DNA of 64,000 nucleotides from JAHJUB01 sp041653615 [NCBI: Candidatus Ratteibacteria bacterium] (GCA_041653615.1 JBAZEZ010000007.1:1-64000); one strand, 5' to 3'. Numbered from the stretch's first letter, positions 41,327 to 50,302 are shown. The notes: a model not told the origin generated them from the sequence alone. Numbers and translations: made by a program.

Positions 41327-42514
41327 ATGGGAGACATAACGATTGGCGAAGGAATTTACTGGATCGGCGCGATTGACTGGAATTTACGCGAATTTCACGG
41401 ATACCGTACCGGCCGCGGCAGCACCTACAACTCTTACCTCATCCTGGATGAGAAAAAATGCGTGGTAGATACGGTCAAAACACCGTTTACCTCTGAATTC
41501 ATCGCTAAAATAAAAGAGTTGACGGCACTGTCGGAGATTGATTATATTGTTTCCAACCACCTGGAACTGGACCACGCCGGAGCCGTGGCAGAACTGGCAA
41601 AGGTTTGCCCGAAAGCAAAAATACTGGCTACCGGTCAGTGGATTGAAGGCGCCAAAAAGTACTTCGGTCAGAACCTCCCGGTCCAACAAATCCGCACCGG
41701 AGATAAAATCCTGCTGGGTAAAAACACCCTGACTTTCATCGAAGCACCGATGCTCCACTGGCCGGACAGTATGTTTACTTATCTCCCGGAACAGGAAATC
41801 CTGATGCCCAACGATGCCTTCGGCCAACACTACGCAACCAGTCAACGCTTCGACGACCAGGTGCCGGAATCAACCCTGATGGAAGAAGCGCTCCGGTATT
41901 TTGCCAACATCCTGCAACCTTTTTCACCGTTAATTCTTAAAATGATTGCCAAAATCACCGAAATGCAGCTCAAGTTAAAGGTGATTGCGCCCAGCCACGG
42001 CATCATTTGGCGAAAAGCGCCGGGAAAAGTTATCGACGCCTACCAACACTGGGCCAAAGGCGACGCACACCGGGAAGCGGTTATCGTCTATGACACCATG
42101 TGGGGGAGCACCGAAATTATCGGCCGTAAAATTGCCAAAGGAATAATGCGGGAAAACATACCGGTTTCAATCCTGTCTTTAAAAGAAAACGACCCCGGCG
42201 ACATCATCGCCGCCATTTTCAAGGCAAAGGCGGTCGCCCTGGGAGCGCCGGTACTGAACAACCTTCCCTTTCCGGAAATAGTAAAACTCTTTATTTTTCT
42301 GAAAGGATTGAAACCGCAAAACAAGCTCTGGGCCTTATTCGGTTCCTACGGCTGGAATAAAGGAATTCTACCCCAATTTGGCGAGGAAATCAAAGCGGCC
42401 GGATTCCAAATGCCGCTGCCGGTTTTCGAAACCCGGTTCCGGCCCGGACCGGAAGAAGAAAAATCCGCGCAAGACTTCGGTCAACAATTAGCGAAATTGA
42501 TAGACAATAAATAA
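41327..42514 (+). CDS. fprA: Flavodiiron protein (O2/NO reductase)
   Basis: 395 residues from the ATG at 41327, which has AGGTGAG 6-12 bases upstream; a GTG at 41318 is alternative. The N-terminal beta-lactamase-like domain keeps the diiron ligands: HLELDH, HWPDS, NDAFGQHY and SHGIIW. A flavodoxin domain starts at about residue 250 with IVYDTMWGSTEIIG for FMN. This is a class A flavodiiron protein that reduces O2 or NO to protect an anaerobe. No rubredoxin gene is adjacent. Confidence 0.95.
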   Translation: MGDITIGEGIYWIGAIDWNLREFHGYRTGRGSTYNSYLILDEKKCVVDTVKTPFTSEFIAKIKELTALSEIDYIVSNHLELDHAGAVAELAKVCPKAKILATGQWIEGAKKYFGQNLPVQQIRTGDKILLGKNTLTFIEAPMLHWPDSMFTYLPEQEILMPNDAFGQHYATSQRFDDQVPESTLMEEALRYFANILQPFSPLILKMIAKITEMQLKLKVIAPSHGIIWRKAPGKVIDAYQHWAKGDAHREAVIVYDTMWGSTEIIGRKIAKGIMRENIPVSILSLKENDPGDIIAAIFKAKAVALGAPVLNNLPFPEIVKLFIFLKGLKPQNKLWALFGSYGWNKGILPQFGEEIKAAGFQMPLPVFETRFRPGPEEEKSAQDFGQQLAKLIDNK

Positions 42515-42535
42515 AGATGTCATCGGGAAACAACC

Positions 42536-43477
42536 ATGGATAAAGCAATCGGAATTGATTTGGGCGGAACATCTATTAAGTTCGGTCTGGTCGGACAAGA
42601 CGGCTCTATCCTAAAACAGGGCCAGAAGGATAGCGGCGGCAAAAACGGGAGTAAGGATATTTTGCTACGAATGGAAGAGGCGGTTCACGAAGCGCTTTCC
42701 GGTACCCGACTTTCCGAAATCAAAGGCATCGGTATCGGGACCCCGGGTCTGGTAAACAGCGAAGGGACCGTCTTCCTGGCGCCGAATTTTCCGAACTGGC
42801 ACAACATCCCTTTGGCCGAAATTTTTTGGGAAAAGTTCAAACTGCCGGTCAAGGTTGACAACGACGTCAACGCCGTTGTCTGGGGAGAATACCTCTTCGG
42901 CGCCGGAAAAGGTTTCTGTACCATTATTTGCATTACACTGGGTACCGGCCTGGGCGGTGGGATAGTGGTAGACGGAAAACTGCTGAGAGGCATAAATTAT
43001 TCCGCGGTAGAACTGGGACACATAACCATCAACACTAAAGGCCCGCGCTGCGGCTGCGGAAACAAGGGATGCGTCGAGACTTACGTCGGTTCAGCCCGCA
43101 TCGTAGCCAAAACAAAAAAATATCTTAAAAAAGACCGCTCTTCAATCATTCCGGAACTGGTCAACCACAACCTTGATAACATCACGCCGAAGATTATTTC
43201 GGAGGCCTACCGGAAGGGAGACCGGCTGGCGGCCAGAATCTGGGAGGAAACCGGCGCAAACGTAGGCGTAATGTTGGCCGGACTGGTAAATGTCTTTAAC
43301 CCGGAAGCGATTGTCATCGGCGGAGGCATCGCCCTGACCGATGGACCGCTCTTCAGCGCCATCCGGGAAGAGATTACAAAACGCGCGTTTCCGCTCTTAA
43401 GCAAAGATATCAAAATACTGCACGCGTCCCTCCGTCAAAGGAGCGGCATCAAGGGCGCCGCCGCGTTGGTTTTCTAA
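42536..43477 (+). CDS. ROK-family glucokinase-like sugar kinase
   Basis: 313 residues. The phosphate loop IGIDLGGTSIKFGLV is at 5-19, VDNDVNAVVWGEYLFGAGKG near the middle, and the ROK zinc motif CGCGNKGCVETYVG near 175-190. VIGGGIALTDGPL lies near the C-terminus. These fit a ROK glucokinase phosphorylating glucose or a related hexose; substrate preference is inferred. It lies between fprA and nadA without obvious functional link. Confidence 0.9.
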   Translation: MDKAIGIDLGGTSIKFGLVGQDGSILKQGQKDSGGKNGSKDILLRMEEAVHEALSGTRLSEIKGIGIGTPGLVNSEGTVFLAPNFPNWHNIPLAEIFWEKFKLPVKVDNDVNAVVWGEYLFGAGKGFCTIICITLGTGLGGGIVVDGKLLRGINYSAVELGHITINTKGPRCGCGNKGCVETYVGSARIVAKTKKYLKKDRSSIIPELVNHNLDNITPKIISEAYRKGDRLAARIWEETGANVGVMLAGLVNVFNPEAIVIGGGIALTDGPLFSAIREEITKRAFPLLSKDIKILHASLRQRSGIKGAAALVF

Positions 43478-43478
43478 C

Positions 43479-44378
43479 ATGGACAACATCACCGCTGAAA
43501 TCAGGGAGTGGCAGAAGAAACAGAACGCGATTATCCTGGTTCACAACTACCAGCCGGCTGAAATCCAGGAAATCGGTGATTTTCGGGGAGACTCCCTGGA
43601 CCTTTCCCGAAAAGCGGCTCAAGCGGAAGCAGAGGTAATCGTCTTCTGCGGAGTACGCTTTATGGCGGAAACAGCCAAAATACTTTCTCCGCGAAAAACG
43701 GTTCTGCTGCCGGACATTGAAGCCGGCTGTCCGTTAGCCGACATGGTTACCGCAAAAGATATCCGCGAGCGTCGGAAGGAATACCCCGGGGCAACCGTCG
43801 TCACTTATATTAATTCCTCGGTGGAGGCAAAAGCGGAAAGCGATTATATCTGCACATCCTCAAACGCGCTGCGATTAGTCAACCAGATTCCGGAGGAGAC
43901 CGTTCTCTTCTTTCCAGACCAGAACCTGGGCGATTTTATCCGGGAAAAAACTTCCAAGAAGATGGTCCTGTGGCCCGGATATTGCCCGACCCACATGGTC
44001 TTCCTGCCGGCCGAATTAGCGGCGCTGAAGAAAAAATACCCCCGGGCAATTCTGATGGTACACCCGGAATGCCGCCGGGAAATAAGAAATATGGCCGACC
44101 TGGTTTTTTCCACCGGCGATATGGTCAAATGGGTAAAGAAAAACAACCCCGGAGAAGTCATCGTCGGAACCGAAATCGGAATGATTCACCGGTTGCGGCG
44201 GGAAAACCCAAACATTACCTACATCCCCGGTTCCGACCAGGCATCCTGTCCCAACATGAAGAAGATAACTCCGGAGAAAATACTCCGGAGTCTAAAGGAA
44301 TTGAAACCGATCATAACCGTGCCGGTTGGAATTGCCGAACGCGCGAAACTGGCTCTGGAACGCATGTTAAAATATTGA
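43479..44378 (+). CDS. nadA: Quinolinate synthase
   Basis: 299 residues. A 4Fe-4S enzyme condensing iminoaspartate with dihydroxyacetone phosphate to quinolinate. Motifs: ILVHNYQPAEIQEIGDFRGDSL at the start, IVFCGVRFMAETAKILSP, LPDIEAGCPLADM, PDQNLGDF, HPECRREI, GTEIGMIHRL and SDQASCPNM. The cluster cysteines should be in FCGVRF, YICTSSNAL or HPECR, and SCPNM. It starts 1 base after the ROK gene. nadB is not in the window. Confidence 0.96.
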   Translation: MDNITAEIREWQKKQNAIILVHNYQPAEIQEIGDFRGDSLDLSRKAAQAEAEVIVFCGVRFMAETAKILSPRKTVLLPDIEAGCPLADMVTAKDIRERRKEYPGATVVTYINSSVEAKAESDYICTSSNALRLVNQIPEETVLFFPDQNLGDFIREKTSKKMVLWPGYCPTHMVFLPAELAALKKKYPRAILMVHPECRREIRNMADLVFSTGDMVKWVKKNNPGEVIVGTEIGMIHRLRRENPNITYIPGSDQASCPNMKKITPEKILRSLKELKPIITVPVGIAERAKLALERMLKY

Positions 44379-44392
44379 AAGTTACGGTTTTT

Positions 44393-44416
44393 TTATATAA
44401 TTAAACAATTATATAA
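44393..44416. other. AT-only hairpin between nadA and apgM
   Basis: TTATATAATT and AATTATATAA form a perfect 10-bp stem around AAAC, preceded by a run of seven T residues. It may be a weak terminator or part of the apgM promoter (TTGAAA 44375-44380 with TATAAT 44396-44401 at a short 15-base spacing). The evidence does not decide. Confidence 0.4.
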
Positions 44417-44452
44417 TTATAAACCAAATTGCATTATCGGGAGAAATAGAGA

Positions 44453-45655
44453 ATGAAATACTTACTAATTATCGGCGACGGCATGGCTGACTACCCTATT
44501 CCGGAATTAAACTGGAAGACGCCTTTGGAAGTGGCGCCGACGCCCAACATGGACTCCCTGGCACAGGACCGGGCCATCATGGGAATGGTGCGGACAATTC
44601 CCCGGGGTGTAAAAGCGGCCAGTGATACCGCATTCCTGTCTATCTTGGGCTGCGACCCCAGAAAATATCATCCGGGAAGAGGACCGCTGGAAGCAATCAA
44701 TCTGGGCATAGACCTGCAGGATAACCAGGTTGCCTTTCGAGTCAACCTGGTCACGCTCAGCGAAAATAAGATGGCCGACTATTCCGCCGGACACATCACC
44801 GACGAAGAAGCCGCCACTCTGATTACGCTCCTTCAAAAAAATTCCAACCCGGAGGAAATTCTCTTCTGTCCGGGCAAAAGTTACCGCAATATCATGGTAT
44901 TTAAGAACCCCGTTTTTAACTGGCGAAAATTAATTACGTTTCCGCCGCACGATATTCTCGATAAAACGGTCACGGCATACCTCCCCAAAGGGGACGGAGA
45001 TAAAATCCTGATTAACATAATGGAAAAAGCGGGTGAACTTCTTTCAAACCACCCCATCAACAAAACCAGGGTGGATTTGGCGGAAAATCCGGCCAATAAC
45101 ATCTGGCCCTGGGGGCAGGGCGAAAAAGCCCGACTCCCGCTTTTTCGGGACCGGTTCAATTTGGAAGGAGTTACGGTTTCCGCGGTGGATATCGTCAAGG
45201 GCATTGGTAAAGCGGTCGGATTGGAAGCCATCACCGTTCCCGGTGCCACCGGTTATCTTGATACCAACTACCAAGGGAAGGTTGACGCGGCAATCACCGC
45301 GTTAAAAACGGTGGATTTTGCCGTTCTTCACATTGAAGCGCCGGACGAAACAAGCCATAGCGGGGAAACAAAACTCAAGCTAAAGTCCATCATCGATTTC
45401 GACCGGAAAGTGGTTGGTCCGGCGATTTCAGCCCTGCAAACGGAGTTTCCGGAATACCGGGTAATGATTATGTCCGACCACATCACTTCCTTGCGCCAAA
45501 AAACCCACACGCCGGACCCGGTGCCTTTTCTGATCGCCGGAACCGGAATCAACGGAAAAGGCGCTCCGGTTTTTTCGGAAAAACAGGCGACCGCCAGCCG
45601 CATCTACGTAAAAGAGGGCTGCAAAATCATCGATTTGTTCTTGGGTAATCCCTAA
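44453..45655 (+). CDS. apgM: Cofactor-independent phosphoglycerate mutase, archaeal type
   Basis: Interconverts 3- and 2-phosphoglycerate in glycolysis and gluconeogenesis. 400 residues of the ApgM branch of the alkaline-phosphatase superfamily: MKYLLIIGDGMADYPI with the first metal Asp, TPNMDSLA, SDTAFLSILGCDP (Ser nucleophile region), HIEAPDETSHSG and the late MSDHITSL metal-binding segment. The length is typical. GGGAG precedes the ATG by about 10 bases. The folK-panC fusion follows after 4 bases. Confidence 0.93.
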   Translation: MKYLLIIGDGMADYPIPELNWKTPLEVAPTPNMDSLAQDRAIMGMVRTIPRGVKAASDTAFLSILGCDPRKYHPGRGPLEAINLGIDLQDNQVAFRVNLVTLSENKMADYSAGHITDEEAATLITLLQKNSNPEEILFCPGKSYRNIMVFKNPVFNWRKLITFPPHDILDKTVTAYLPKGDGDKILINIMEKAGELLSNHPINKTRVDLAENPANNIWPWGQGEKARLPLFRDRFNLEGVTVSAVDIVKGIGKAVGLEAITVPGATGYLDTNYQGKVDAAITALKTVDFAVLHIEAPDETSHSGETKLKLKSIIDFDRKVVGPAISALQTEFPEYRVMIMSDHITSLRQKTHTPDPVPFLIAGTGINGKGAPVFSEKQATASRIYVKEGCKIIDLFLGNP

Positions 45656-45659
45656 ACCT

Positions 45660-46976
45660 GTGGCCAAAGTAATTATCGCGGCGGGTTCCAACCTCGGCAA
45701 CCGGCGCCAAAACATCCGGCAGGGACTGAGGCTGATGAATAAATCCGGCGTCAAAATAATTAAAAATTCCTCGTATTTTAAAAACCCGCCGGCCGAAGAA
45801 ACAGCCGGAGGAGAATTCCTGAACGCCGCGGTCCTGGCAGAAACAAACCTGGAACCGGAACCACTCCTTGCGCTACTTCACGAAATTGAAAAAAATTCCG
45901 GAAGACCTCAGCCGCACAAACCAAGAAAAGCCCGATGTTTGGACCTTGATATCATCTATTACGGAAACCGCGTAATTGAGAAGCCGGATTTAAAGATACC
46001 GCATCCCCGGCGATTACAGCGCCGGTTTGTGATGGAACCGGCGGCTGAGGCGGCGCCTGATTTCCGCGACCCGATTTTAAAAAAAACACTGGAAAACATA
46101 TCACGTAAAAACATGGCGACTGTCAAAAAATCAACTGACTTGAGAGAACGCCTTAACGCCGTGCGCAAATCGGGTCGGAAAATCGGGTTTGTGCCGACGA
46201 TGGGCGCTATCCATGAAGGCCACCTTGCGCTCATCCGCGCCTGTCGCAAAGCAAAACTTTTCTGTGTAATCAGTATCTTCGTCAACCCCACCCAATTTGG
46301 ACCGGCTGAGGATTACCGAAAATATCCGCGTAACCTGGAAAAAGACGCGAAGTTGGCGGAAAAAGCCGGCGCCGGACTCATCTTCGCGCCCGGTGTAAAA
46401 GAAATGTACCCCGCCGGATTGCAGACCTCCGTAAAGCCGGCGGAATGGTTTTCCGAAGAATTATGCGGAAAATACCGGCCCGACCACTACCGCGGGGTGG
46501 CTACCGTGGTTCTGAAATTATTTAACCTGGTCCAGCCGGACAAAGCCTATTTCGGCTGGAAAGACGCCCAACAGTTAATCATGATTAAAATGATGGCTCG
46601 GGACCTTAACTTTCCGATCGAAATAATCGGCGTACCCACGGTTCGGGAACCGGACGGTCTGGCAATGAGTTCCCGCAACATTTATCTTTCTCCGGCGGAA
46701 AGAAAAGCCGCGCCGGCTTTATATCATACCCTGCTGCAGATTAAAAACGATTGCGAAAAACACAAAAAGAGTCTGAAAAAAACACTGAAAAAAGCGTCAG
46801 TTTGCCTTAAAAAAAATCCTTTCATTAAATTGCAGTATCTTGAGGCAGTTGACCTGAGCACTCTGGAGAACGCAGGGAAGGGAATCCGTCTCTTCCCGAA
46901 AGATGAAACTCTGGTCGCGATAGCGGCCTTTCTCGGTTCCACCCGATTGATTGATAATATATTCGTTAAAATGTAA
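45660..46976 (+). CDS. folK-panC: FolK-PanC fusion: HPPK plus pantoate-beta-alanine ligase
   Basis: 438 residues in one frame, GTG start. Residues 1-150 form 6-hydroxymethyl-dihydropterin pyrophosphokinase: AAGSNLGNRRQNI, NPPAEETAGGEFLNAA, the metal/ATP signature RCLDLDIIYYG and IPHPRRLQRRFV. Residues 152-438 form pantothenate synthetase: FVPTMGAIHEGHLALI, SIFVNPTQFGPAEDY, CGKYRPDHYRGVATVV, FGWKDAQQL, MSSRNIYLSP. The fusion joins folate and pantothenate synthesis. An internal ATG at residue 152 (46113) without an SD could in principle also start PanC. folK and panC are operon neighbours in E. coli. Confidence 0.93.
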   Translation: MAKVIIAAGSNLGNRRQNIRQGLRLMNKSGVKIIKNSSYFKNPPAEETAGGEFLNAAVLAETNLEPEPLLALLHEIEKNSGRPQPHKPRKARCLDLDIIYYGNRVIEKPDLKIPHPRRLQRRFVMEPAAEAAPDFRDPILKKTLENISRKNMATVKKSTDLRERLNAVRKSGRKIGFVPTMGAIHEGHLALIRACRKAKLFCVISIFVNPTQFGPAEDYRKYPRNLEKDAKLAEKAGAGLIFAPGVKEMYPAGLQTSVKPAEWFSEELCGKYRPDHYRGVATVVLKLFNLVQPDKAYFGWKDAQQLIMIKMMARDLNFPIEIIGVPTVREPDGLAMSSRNIYLSPAERKAAPALYHTLLQIKNDCEKHKKSLKKTLKKASVCLKKNPFIKLQYLEAVDLSTLENAGKGIRLFPKDETLVAIAAFLGSTRLIDNIFVKM

Positions 46977-46978
46977 TT

Positions 46979-47001
46979 GCCAACCTTGGTTGGCTCTTTT
47001 A
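46979..47001 (+). repeat. Hairpin repeat GCCAACC-TT-GGTTGGC plus T tract before ribD
   Basis: Twenty-three bases identical to 9067-9089. The hairpin (46979-46994) and TCTTTT tail fill the whole gap between panC and the ribD ATG at 47001. It replaces any SD and resembles a minimal terminator or attenuator. Confidence 0.65.
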
Positions 47002-48104
47002 TGCCTGAAACAAAAATCTACCTTAAGCGGGCGCTGCAACTGGCAGTCAAGGGAACAGGGCTGGTAAGTCCGAACCCGTTGGTCGGGGCAGTGCTGGTAA
47101 AAAATAACCGGATTATCGGAGAGGGATACCACCGGTATTTCGGAGGCGACCACGCGGAAATAGACGCCCTGAAAAATTCGACGGAGTCTCCGAAAGGGAG
47201 CACTCTATATGTCAGCCTGGAACCCTGCTGTCATTTTGGAAAAACACCGCCCTGCACCGAAGCGCTGATTAAAAACCGCATCAAAAAAGTGGTAGCCGCG
47301 ATGGCCGACCCTAACCCCGCGGTTTCCGGTAAGGGTTTTGAACAATTGCGTAAAGCCGGCATTGAAACAAGAGTCGGGCTTCTGGAAAAAGAAAGCCGGG
47401 AGATTAACCGGGCATACTTCACCCGAATCAAAGAGCGACGGCCCTTTATCGCCCTGAAGATTGCCCAGAGTCTTGACGGCAAAATTGCCGCGTATACCGG
47501 GCAATCCAAATGGATAACCGGGGAAAAAGCGAGAGCGTTCGGCCACAAACTGCGTTTTGAATATGACGCGATTCTGGTGGGCATCAGCACTATTTTGAGT
47601 GACAACCCTTCCCTGAGCTACCGGATAACCGGGACAGCTCAAACTCTCCTGGCCCGTAAACGTTACCTTAAGGTAATTCTGGACAGCGAAGCGCGGCTTC
47701 CTCTAAGGGCAAAAATATGGGAAGAAGCGAACAGGATAGTAGTTGCCGTGACAAAAAAGGCGCCGGCCGACCGTTTACTCTGCCTGGAAAAAAAAGGCGC
47801 CCAAATTATCGTGGCCGGCAGCCAAAAAGTAGACCTGGAAAAATTACTGGCTTTTCTTTACAATCAGGAGGTCGGTTCCGTCCTGGTGGAAGGAGGCTCG
47901 GCCACGAACGGCTCTTTTGTTGACGCCGGGCTGGTGGACCAGGTTTATCTTTTCCAGGCGCCCGTAATCATCGGAGGGGAGGGGGCAAAAACTTCAATCG
48001 CCGGAAAGGGCTTCCCGTCCCCTGATTCCGCCTTTCATCTCCGCCTTAAATCAACCAAACGCTTTGACGCAGACCGTTTGTTCATTTATACCCCGGAAAA
48101 ATAA
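47001..48104 (+). CDS. ribD: Riboflavin biosynthesis deaminase/reductase
   Basis: 367 residues from the ATG at 47001; the frame opens 24 bases earlier at a TTG inside the hairpin repeat. The deaminase domain (about 1-145) has zinc ligands in HAEIDAL (His51, Glu53) and PCCHFGKTPPC (Cys76, Cys85). The reductase domain follows with IALKIAQSLDGKIA, ITGEKARAFGHKLR and VLVEGGSATNGSFVDAGLVDQ. It performs steps two and three from GTP. It is the first riboflavin gene of the cluster. I see no FMN riboswitch upstream. Confidence 0.95.
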   Translation: MPETKIYLKRALQLAVKGTGLVSPNPLVGAVLVKNNRIIGEGYHRYFGGDHAEIDALKNSTESPKGSTLYVSLEPCCHFGKTPPCTEALIKNRIKKVVAAMADPNPAVSGKGFEQLRKAGIETRVGLLEKESREINRAYFTRIKERRPFIALKIAQSLDGKIAAYTGQSKWITGEKARAFGHKLRFEYDAILVGISTILSDNPSLSYRITGTAQTLLARKRYLKVILDSEARLPLRAKIWEEANRIVVAVTKKAPADRLLCLEKKGAQIIVAGSQKVDLEKLLAFLYNQEVGSVLVEGGSATNGSFVDAGLVDQVYLFQAPVIIGGEGAKTSIAGKGFPSPDSAFHLRLKSTKRFDADRLFIYTPEK

Positions 48105-48115
48105 GCCGTTCGGTG

Positions 48116-48145
48116 TTGTTATTGCCCTCCTTGTTGTGCTATCAT
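48116..48145 (+). promoter_or_regulatory. Possible internal promoter for ribE
   Basis: TTGTTA (48116-48121), an 18-base spacer and TATCAT (48140-48145), with 8 bases to the ATG at 48154. The predicted leader is 1-2 bases. It would let ribE-ribBA-ribH be transcribed apart from ribD. Confidence 0.45.
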
Positions 48146-48153
48146 AAAACCTA

Positions 48154-48723
48154 ATGTTTACCGGAATAATTGAAGAAATCGGAAAGGTGAAAGAGACCGC
48201 CGGGAAGAGGGGCGTCCTGACCCTGGAAACCTCTTTTTCCGACCTCCGGGCCGGAGAGAGCGTGGCGGTTAACGGCGTCTGTCTGACCGTCAACGAATCG
48301 CGAAACGGACTGGCGGATTTCGATGTTTCCCCGGAAACTCTTAAAAAAACAACTCTGGGAAAACTGAAAAACGGCCAGCCGGTCAATCTGGAACGGGCGC
48401 TCCGCCTGGGCGACCGGATTGGCGGCCACCTGGTAACCGGACACATCGACGGAAAAGGTAAAATATCAGCAATCAGAAAAACCGGTTCCGGTAAAGAGAT
48501 AACCATCATTTTCCCGACGGAAATAAAAAAATACCTGGCCGTCAAAGGTTCCGTGGCGATTGACGGAATCAGCCTTACCTCCGCCGGCCTTTCCGGCAAT
48601 CGGCTTTCCGTCGCGCTGGTCCCCTATACTTTAAATAAAACCAACCTCGGAAAAAAACGGGTGGGTGACGAAATAAACCTGGAAGTCGACGTCATTGCCC
48701 GCTATCTCAATAACGGTGAATAG
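48154..48723 (+). CDS. ribE: Riboflavin synthase alpha chain
   Basis: 189 residues with two lumazine-binding barrels. The first starts MFTGIIEEIGKV, with VNGVCLTVNE and FDVSPETLKKTTLG. The second has GGHLVTGHIDGKG and the corresponding SVAIDGISLTS. It dismutates 6,7-dimethyl-8-ribityllumazine to riboflavin. The usual length is 200-215, so the C-terminal helix is short. Its last residues and TAG stop lie in the GTGAACGGT-type repeat. Confidence 0.95.
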   Translation: MFTGIIEEIGKVKETAGKRGVLTLETSFSDLRAGESVAVNGVCLTVNESRNGLADFDVSPETLKKTTLGKLKNGQPVNLERALRLGDRIGGHLVTGHIDGKGKISAIRKTGSGKEITIIFPTEIKKYLAVKGSVAIDGISLTSAGLSGNRLSVALVPYTLNKTNLGKKRVGDEINLEVDVIARYLNNGE

Positions 48724-48742
48724 TGAATGGTTAACGGTAAAT
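48712..48742. repeat. GTGAACGGTAAA-type repeat carrying the ribE stop codon
   Basis: Reads AACGGTGAATAGTGAATGGT then TAACGGTAAAT. It is the same family as 5561 and 8221. As at coaX, the upstream gene ends within it (ribE TAG at 48721-48723). Confidence 0.65.
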
Positions 48743-48765
48743 ACTAAAAAAACTTAAAAGAATAG

Positions 48766-49968
48766 ATGGATACGATTGAAAAAGTTGTTTCGGATTTAAA
48801 GGCCGGGAAGTTCGTAATTCTGGTCGACGACGAAAACCGGGAAAACGAAGGAGACCTTGTCCTGTCCGCGGAAAAAGTGACTCCGGCCGCCATTAATTTT
48901 ATGGCTTCGCAGGCAAGGGGTTTAATTTGCGTGGCAATGGAAGAAGAACCACTGAAAAAACTCGGTTTAAAACCGATGGTTTCCGATAATACCGCCTTGC
49001 ACGGAACTTCTTTTACCGTTTCGGTGGATGCCAAAAAGGGCGTTACCACCGGTATCTCAGCGGCGGACCGGGCAAAGACCGTCAAAGCCCTAATCTCCCC
49101 GAAAACAAAACCTGAAGACCTGGCACTGCCCGGTCATATCTTTCCGCTGCGCAGCCGGAAAGGGGGCGTCCTGGTCCGTGCCGGCCATACCGAAGCAGGC
49201 CTAGACCTGATGAAAACAGCTGAACTCTACCCGGCGGCCATAATCTGCGAAATAATGGCCAAAGACGGCCGGATGGCCCGGTTGCCGGAACTGAAGAAAA
49301 TGGCGGCCAAATATAAATTTTCGTTGGCTTCGGTAGCCGACATAATCGCTTACCGCCGCAAAAAAGAACGTCTGATATCCAGAATTTTAAAAGTAGAACT
49401 GCCGACGCCATATGGTACTTTTACGCTAAACCTTTACCGGTCCCTGACAGACGAAAAACATCATCTTGCCTTAACCATGGGAAACCTGCGCCTGAAAGGC
49501 AAGGGAGACAGCGTCCTGGTCAGAGTTCACTCCCAGTGCCTGACCGGAGATATATTCCATTCTCTGCGCTGCGACTGCGGGGAACAGCTGCACCGCGCCC
49601 TGGAGGTAATCTCCAAAGAAAGAAGGGGGGTTCTGTTATACATGCGGCAGGAAGGAAGGGGCATCGGCCTTATCAACAAACTGAAAGCATATGAACTCCA
49701 GGAAAAGGGACTGGATACGGTAGAAGCCAACCTGGCGCTTGGTTTTCCGGAAGACCTGCGCGATTACGGAATCGGCGCGCAAATACTGAAAGATTTAGGT
49801 CTTTCCCGGGTGCGCCTCCTGACCAATAACCCCAAAAAGATTGTCGGGCTCGCCGGATACGGAATAGAAGTTACGGAAAGAATTCCCATCGAAATTACGG
49901 CCGGCCATTATAATCGGAAATATCTCAAAACTAAAAAAAACAAGATGAACCATTTGCTAAACGTCTGA
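48766..49968 (+). CDS. ribBA: Bifunctional DHBP synthase / GTP cyclohydrolase II
   Basis: 400 residues. The N-terminal DHBP synthase (about 1-200) has [38 protein letters not shown] and [11 protein letters not shown]. The C-terminal cyclohydrolase II has [22 protein letters not shown] (three zinc cysteines), [10 protein letters not shown] and LLTNNPKKI. It supplies both precursors of riboflavin. It is flanked by ribE and the mutarotase-like gene. Confidence 0.96.
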   Translation: MDTIEKVVSDLKAGKFVILVDDENRENEGDLVLSAEKVTPAAINFMASQARGLICVAMEEEPLKKLGLKPMVSDNTALHGTSFTVSVDAKKGVTTGISAADRAKTVKALISPKTKPEDLALPGHIFPLRSRKGGVLVRAGHTEAGLDLMKTAELYPAAIICEIMAKDGRMARLPELKKMAAKYKFSLASVADIIAYRRKKERLISRILKVELPTPYGTFTLNLYRSLTDEKHHLALTMGNLRLKGKGDSVLVRVHSQCLTGDIFHSLRCDCGEQLHRALEVISKERRGVLLYMRQEGRGIGLINKLKAYELQEKGLDTVEANLALGFPEDLRDYGIGAQILKDLGLSRVRLLTNNPKKIVGLAGYGIEVTERIPIEITAGHYNRKYLKTKKNKMNHLLNV

Positions 49969-49978
49969 TACCGGAAGA

Positions 49979-50302
49979 ATGAAAAGGTTTGGGCAGATAA
50001 TCGGGGTTAAACTTGAAAAATTAGCGGAATATAAAAAATATCACGCTGCCGTATGGCCGGAAGTCTTAGCAATGATTAAGAAATGCAATATTAGAAACTA
50101 TTCGATATATCACAAAAACGGATTGCTCTTTGCTTATTTTGAATACACGGGCGATGATTTTGAAAAGGACATGAAAAAAATGGCATCCGACCCGAAAACA
50201 CGGGAATGGTGGGCAATTACAAACCCGATGCAAAATCCTGTTCCGGACAGAATAGAGGGAAAGTGGTGGAGCGAAATGGAAGAAGTGTTTCATACCGACT
50301 AA
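49979..50302 (+). CDS. L-rhamnose mutarotase-like protein (RhaM/DUF718)
   Basis: 107 residues. The pattern FGQIIGVKLEKLAEYKKYHAAVWPEVLAMI, followed by NYSIYHKNGLLFAYFEY, DPKTREWWAITNPMQ and the closing WWSEMEEVFH, is the RhaM/DUF718 family of dimeric alpha-beta barrel sugar epimerases. The His in KYHA and the paired Trp motifs are typical. It sits between ribBA and ribH, which is odd, and it is visibly more A+T-rich than both neighbours, so it may have been acquired. Function in riboflavin synthesis is not implied. Confidence 0.85.
   Translation: MKRFGQIIGVKLEKLAEYKKYHAAVWPEVLAMIKKCNIRNYSIYHKNGLLFAYFEYTGDDFEKDMKKMASDPKTREWWAITNPMQNPVPDRIEGKWWSEMEEVFHTD

Noticed and set aside
46977-47000. FMN riboswitch upstream of ribD
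   Set aside because: The gap is only 24 bases and is filled by a dispersed hairpin repeat; no RFN-type sequence is visible upstream of ribE either.
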